From the NCBI RefSeq assembly GCF_003369915.1, contig NC_046675.1:5580001-5644000 (forward strand): 64,000 bases of DNA, in the 5' to 3' direction. Made by a program: the position numbers and the translations under genes. The notes beneath the pieces were generated by a model. It ran no database searches, was not told the origin of the DNA, and was given only the letters and a program-made list of their open reading frames with translations. Origin of the DNA: Drosophila miranda. Lineage: Eukaryota; Arthropoda; Insecta; Diptera; Drosophilidae. Shown here piece by piece: positions 59,268 to 64,000 of this stretch (position 1 is its first letter; every line of letters starts with the position of its first letter).

Positions 59268-59884
59268 TCGTACTATATTAATGATGTACTCGTAGTTGTT
59301 GTATTCAATAAAAGTTATGCTCTATGCACTGTTCAGAATGGTTTTACATCAAGTAAGGAAATAGTTTAAACAGTAACGGAAAACTTTCATCCCCATTTCC
59401 GCCCCAACAAATTAATGCCTTTTATATCGGCCATAACTTTAATTGAGTTTGTCAAATTTTAGTTGAATTTCCAGCTACAATTTGGACAGCAGTCCCACGG
59501 TGGCTGCAGTAGCTAGTAGCTACCCACAAAACAAAAAAATGACGACACACATTTTAAAAATACCTTGACCAAAACAATGTGGAAAGGACCATCGGTGCTC
59601 GACATGGCCGCAGGCAAATGTAGGGACGTGTGTGTTTGAGTGGGGACCAGCATCAGAAACTTATCAACGGACTTTGATGGCGACACCCGAGAACCGAGAC
59701 CTGCAGACAAAGGCAGCATAAAAACCTCAAATGAAATTTAATGGCACGGCAAGGAGAAGGAGCACAGTTGGCTATTTTTAAACCCCACAGCGACAGCCGA
59801 GCATCCTCAGCAGCACCGGCAGCCTGGTAGAACGGAAGGCCAACGAATGCTGGCTTCACAGTTTCAATTTGACCGCCGCTGAAT
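59268..59884 (+). other. GstD11 3' UTR and promoter region of the CUB gene
   Basis: The first 60 bp are GstD11 3' UTR with a poly(A) signal. The remainder is non-coding and presumably includes the CUB gene promoter and 5' UTR, but I see no clear TATA/Inr pair. Confidence 0.45.
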
Positions 59885-62800
59885 ATGGTGTCCGCTTGGT
59901 TATTAGCTCTGGGATTAGCTCTGACTGCGATTCGGAGCGGCCATGGCCAGCAGCAGCAAGTGGCCGGCAGCAACAGCAAACAGTCGCAACTGTGGCTGGG
60001 TAGGTGTGCAAGAAGGACACCTCAAGCCACAGGCCACACTCACGCAGTTAATCCTTTGCAGACTGCTCCTGCCTGCATTCCAATGAGCGGAACTCCAGCC
60101 ATTGGGGCCGGCTAAGCATCAATGCCAGCCAGGCGCTGGGCGCCAAGAACAACTGCCTGATGGTCTTTATTGGTGGCATGGATGATGAGCTGGTTTCCTT
60201 TCAGCTTGAGCAGTTGCAGCTGCGCGCCGGGTGAGTAGCAGTGCTTCCGACCTCATTTGGCGACCACAGACCGCGGAGATCATCCACCGGGGGGTGGCTG
60301 GGGATGCGGACGCCGGTTGCTGATCGGATCTGCGATGGGCAGCTGTCTGTGACAGCCATCAAAAATCGACAAATATGCCCCATCGATAGATAAAGCTGGC
60401 CTGGCCTGGCCTATCCTGTCCGTCCGTCCACCTATCGGTGGCAAAAGCGGAGCGGGGGGTAGGGCGCAAACGCCTCGAGAGGCTGTGCTGCTGCAACGGG
60501 AAGCGCAACGGCAATGTAATTAAAATACCTCGTGAAGGCCATGTGGGCGGTCCGGTCCGGTGGAGCCGCCGTGGCCACCGGCACGCCTGGTTATTTATAT
60601 AAATCGAGGGAAATGGTCTCCGCCCGCAAATTTGTGTCAATTTATGCAAAATCCTATGCACACAAACCCATCCTCCCATCCCGTACCCGTGGTAGAATTG
60701 CGCCATAAAAATAACGTACACAAATTTCGGAATCGATTTGTCAATAAAATTGGAGAGCACTGGCCACGCAGATCTCAGTGGAGCTTGGACCGAGCGCAGC
60801 GCCGTACGTATGAGCAATTTTTAAAGTGCAGTGAATCGCGGGTGAATCGCAAGAGTCGCCAAGGAATCTCATTCAAAGAACGTACGTTTCGGCGGTCTTC
60901 AGGTTTCCTTTAAACGGATTTAACAAATGAAAGTTAATTGAGTTAATTCGCGGGCAAAAAGCTAGTGAAATTTAAGAATTGAAATTTTATTTGTGAAATA
61001 CTATAAAATCGGAGGCTCAAAATGTCTATGGACCCAACAGTTTCCTTGGAGGATCTGGACCGAGTGAGTGAATACGATCAACCCTGATCAATGGGTATCG
61101 CAATGGCAGTAAATACCCCTTCATTTCCGACTGCAGCGTCGACGCCGCGCCAGCTCTGCCCGGAAGGCGTCACAGACTCCCCAACCGCCGCCCCATTTGG
61201 CCGACTCGGAGGCCATGGCCGTGATCAATGAGATATTCAATCCCTCGCTGAAGCTGCCCGAAAGTAGTGGCCACTACACACTGCCGGAGGAGATGAGCGC
61301 CGACGATGATGTGGCGCCCCACGAGCTGGACATTTCGAAGCTGGCGGAGCTGAAGGAAGTAAGTCTGCAGCGGGTACTGAATACTGACTGATTGGATTGT
61401 CGCCAAAGGTTTTCGCGCTCTTCGACACGGACTGCGATGGCCTGATATCGAAGGATGATCTGCGCTTCACCTATACCGCCCTGGGCAATGATCCCAACGA
61501 GCAAGTCCTGGAGCAGATGATGCTGGAGGCCAAGGAACCGCTCGACTACGAGGCCTTTGTCCGTCTGATGTCCCGACGCACACAGGAACTGGACCCCGAG
61601 GAGGTGCTGCTAGAGGCATGGAGCAAATGGGATGACCATGGCACGGGCCTGATCGAAGAACGCAAGTGTGTGCGGCGAGTGATTCCACAACAAATTAAGC
61701 ATTCCATACCCTTCCGCCATCTCTAGAATCTACGAGGAACTGACCAACTATGGCGACAAAATGAGCCTCAACGAGGCTAAGGAGGCACTCAGCCATGCGC
61801 CCATGGCCAAGCCCAAGTCTCTGGAGGAGCCGCCGATGATCGATTATCCAGCCTTTTGCCGCATGCTCGGCGGAATGCGCAAACGGAAAGGGAATTAACA
61901 TTGAAAGGACATCGAAACAATCAGAAGGGGAGCATGCCAGTGCCCCGAACATATGTACATTTTAGGAGTTTTTGTTTCCAACAATCTGAATGGTTTTTCG
62001 AGAACACAGGACTTATCGTTTACCCCCTTAACTTGTCCCTACAGATTATGGAAATCAAAACCTTTCCCAATAGCCAATAGTCCCCAATTTGTTGTAGCTA
62101 TGTATGTAGGAGGGACTGCCTTCACCCAATCAATTTGGAACCTCCAAAGAAATTGGAAACTACTCGAATCTCTGCTCGAACGGCAGCTGTCTCAATATCG
62201 CAATCGAATAACTCTTACCGCCAACTTTTGTTCGACTTTGCATCAAAATAAATCGTGAAGAACCAAAAGAGCGATGGGAATTATTTTCTTAATGGGCATT
62301 GGGCCGCTTGCGAGGGGATATTTATAGGCTAGCTGACCAACGAGCCAGCCCCAAAAGTATCGGCCAATAAATTTTAGACATCGTTACGCATCTGCCTTGG
62401 GCCAGGCCAGGCCAATGCAGGCGGCAAGCGGCAAGCGGCAACAAATTCCTCAATCTTTTTTTCTGTATTTTTTGAATGCAATTTCGTGACAGGTGCTTGG
62501 ACAGCGTTGAGGTCTTTCCGTATCTGCGCGAGCCCGTCATCGAGAACTCAACACTGCCGGCGGACACTTTCTGCCAACACAGCAAGAATCGCAGTTCCAC
62601 CACGCCTATTTATAGCGCGGGCCGACTGCTGGGACTGCGTCTGCGGTTCCAGCATCCGCCGACAAAGTTGGACAACTGGAGCCTGAACCTAACGGCCAGC
62701 TATAGGTTTCTGAAACGAGGTGAGTTCCGCCAGTTCTTGACCGATCTGTGGATCATTTTCCGCATCTCTTTTTGGCCAGAAAACTTCAAGACGGAGGGCC

Positions 62801-63757
62801 GCCTGGTGCCGCACAGCTACTGTGACTTTTACTTCTTCGCCAGCCTGGCGGATGAGGTGGGCAGCTTGGGGCAGGGCTACTTTCACTCGCCCCGCTTTCC
62901 CGCCCACTATCCGGCACACATCAAGTGCGCCTACAAGTTCATCGGGAGGCCCGATACCCGTGTGGAGATCGTTTTCGAGGAGCTGCAACTGCCGCCGGTG
63001 CTCAGCGGCGGCTGTCAACTGGATGCCCTGACCATCTTCGATGCCGAGTCCGCCCACATGAACGCCGTACTGGATGTCCTCTGCACGCCCTGCCCCACGC
63101 GTCGACTCGTGAGCAGCGGACCCGATATGCTGCTCGAGTTTAATGCCAGCTCAAACCGCACGGCCAAGGGATTTCGCGGCAAGTACAAGTTTGTGACCAA
63201 CGGACAGGGGGGGCTGCCGTTGGCTCTGCCACCCCCCGCAGCACCCATTCTGGAGGCAGCCAGTGTGGCAGCTAAGCAGCAGGAGAAGTTGCAGCATCAG
63301 CAATCGTCGTCGTCGGCGGCCAGGGTGAACAGTCTTCAGGCGGATGCAGAGCTGTCGAAGCCCGGACTTTCATTTGGTGAGTTGGCGCCTCATATATTAG
63401 CCTAAATTAGAGCCTTGCTTGGGGAGGGGGGGCGCACACCCTCGAACCCCCTCTGGCATAGCCAATCGAATTATGCTAATCGTTGGCAAATGGCGGCAAA
63501 ACTTATCTGCTACTCCACGACGCCGTTCGACAGCTTCCGTCTGTCTCGGGCGGCATCCTCGAACGGAAGCGGATGTGGCCAATCGACATGGCCTCCTGAG
63601 TGGATGGCCGCCTGGCTCCTGGTTCCTGGAGTCTGTCAGTCTGCATCGAGCTCTCGTCGCGTTCAAATGGTGCTTCTGTCGCTATTTTTGCAGCTCCTTC
63701 TGGTGCTGCTCGGTTCGATACGCCAATCGATGGCCTCCTGTGCTCCAATGCCCGCCA
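59885..63757 (+). CDS. Two-CUB-domain secreted or surface protein (partial, 3' end outside window)
   Basis: Exons 59885-59999, 60062-60230, 62493-62719, 62780-63376 and probably 63694-63757 join in phase to about 390 codons and continue past the window. A signal peptide (AWLLALGLALTAIRSGHG) is followed by a diverged CUB-like domain, about residues 40-168, with Cys in NNCLMVF, GCLDSVE and DTFCQ. A classic CUB domain follows at about 180-290, containing YCDFYFF, GYFHSPRFPAHYP, IKCAYKF and GCQLDALTIFD. A Gln/Ser-rich linker comes next. The layout resembles SOL-1-type CUB proteins that modulate receptors, but this is a fold-level comparison only. The last exon is uncertain, since the same bases also read as a signal peptide in another frame. 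Intron 2 (60231-62492) contains a whole EF-hand gene on the same strand. Confidence 0.78.
61022..61898 (+). CDS. Myosin regulatory light chain-like EF-hand protein, nested gene
   Basis: Four exons, 61022-61063, 61137-61358, 61409-61665 and 61727-61898, join in phase to 230 codons. The first EF-hand loop (DTDCDGLISKDD, about residues 94-105) keeps all ligands, with Asp at position 12, as in myosin regulatory light chains. The later hands are degenerate (KWDDHGTGLIEE). The spacing LDYEAFVRLM, TQELDPEEVLLEAW and YEELTNYGDKMS follows the regulatory light chain pattern, and the N-terminal RRRRASSARKAS recalls the kinase site of that family within a longer extension. The product probably binds a myosin heavy chain neck or a related IQ motif. 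The whole gene lies inside intron 2 of the CUB gene on the same strand, with its own AATAAA at 62247-62252. I do not know its fly symbol. Confidence 0.85.
61899..62492 (+). other. 3' UTR of the EF-hand gene and remainder of CUB intron 2
   Basis: The nested gene's 3' UTR runs to a poly(A) signal at 62247-62252. About 240 bp of intron remain before the CUB exon acceptor (CGTGACAG at 62492). Confidence 0.55.
63668..63757 (+). other. Alternative reading: signal-peptide first exon of another gene
   Basis: An ATG at 63668 opens MVLLSLFLQLLLVLLGSIRQ, followed by SMASCAPMPA and a GTGAGT donor. This is a textbook signal peptide. The same bases form a plausible CUB-gene exon in a different frame after the TTTTTGCAG acceptor. 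Which one is used cannot be decided without the sequence beyond the window. Confidence 0.35.
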
Positions 63758-64000
63758 GTGAGTCTCGTACTTAAAGCATTTTGGCCAAAACATTTATTTA
63801 ACTCTAAGAACAATTAACCTACTATTTGTGCGTGCATATGTGAGTGGGTGGGGTTGTCCTCGCCTAGAAGCTAGATACGACCTTCAGTAGAGACCACAAG
63901 AGAGCCGCAGCGCCGCTGCACAGAGTCAACTGCAAAATCCGGTGCAAAACTAGGAAGCTGTGAAAGCGAGAGATATAGTATTGTGGGACTCTTGGGAATT
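63758..64000. other. Intronic or intergenic right edge
   Basis: The sequence follows a GTGAGT donor. No further exon is visible before the window ends. Confidence 0.5.

Noticed and set aside
1-64000. tRNA, rRNA, CRISPR arrays or bacterial-type operons
   Set aside because: I looked for tRNA B-box/A-box pairs and regular spacer-repeat arrays and saw none; the sequence is an animal nuclear genome.

Overview
This is nuclear DNA of a Drosophila species. Short GT-AG introns, TATA/Inr and Inr/DPE core promoters, dense simple repeats and clear fly orthologues all show this. It is not D. melanogaster, because the gene order and the GST complement differ. The microsatellite and poly-C content would suit an obscura-group fly, but that is only a guess.

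Layout. 1-22.8 kb holds one N-terminal coding exon (minus strand) of a collagen-like type II membrane protein. It is flanked by about 13 kb of downstream intron and about 9 kb of upstream DNA full of microsatellites, including a 54-bp C tract. 22.8-24.2 kb is a tandem pair of diverged AT-rich repeats. 25.5-41.3 kb carries the caspase decay, the gustatory receptor Gr89a and the giant cadherin Cad89D (12 coding exons, 2237 codons), all on the plus strand. Two weak minus-strand coding candidates lie between Gr89a and Cad89D. 41.4-54.8 kb is the GstD cluster: GstD10, GstD9 and GstD1 on the minus strand, then four plus-strand genes (one GstD2/4/5-like, two GstD6/7-like, GstD8). 55.9-64 kb holds an uncharacterised secreted or membrane protein (minus), GstD11 (plus), and a two-CUB-domain secreted or surface protein that runs off the right end. 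A complete myosin-light-chain-like EF-hand gene is nested in an intron of the CUB gene.

How it fits together. The GstD enzymes are cytosolic delta-class glutathione transferases for detoxification and oxidative stress. They have compact TATA/Inr promoters, and a full antioxidant-response-element match lies upstream of GstD8. Cad89D, Gr89a and decay are named for or known from D. melanogaster region 89, whereas the GstD cluster is at 87B, so the Cad89D/GstD10 border is a likely inversion junction. The most interesting items are a Transib-type MITE about 96 bp upstream of the GstD1 start site, a GC-AG first intron and an intronic poly(A) site in Cad89D, loss of the catalytic serine in two GstD paralogues, and the same-strand nested EF-hand gene.
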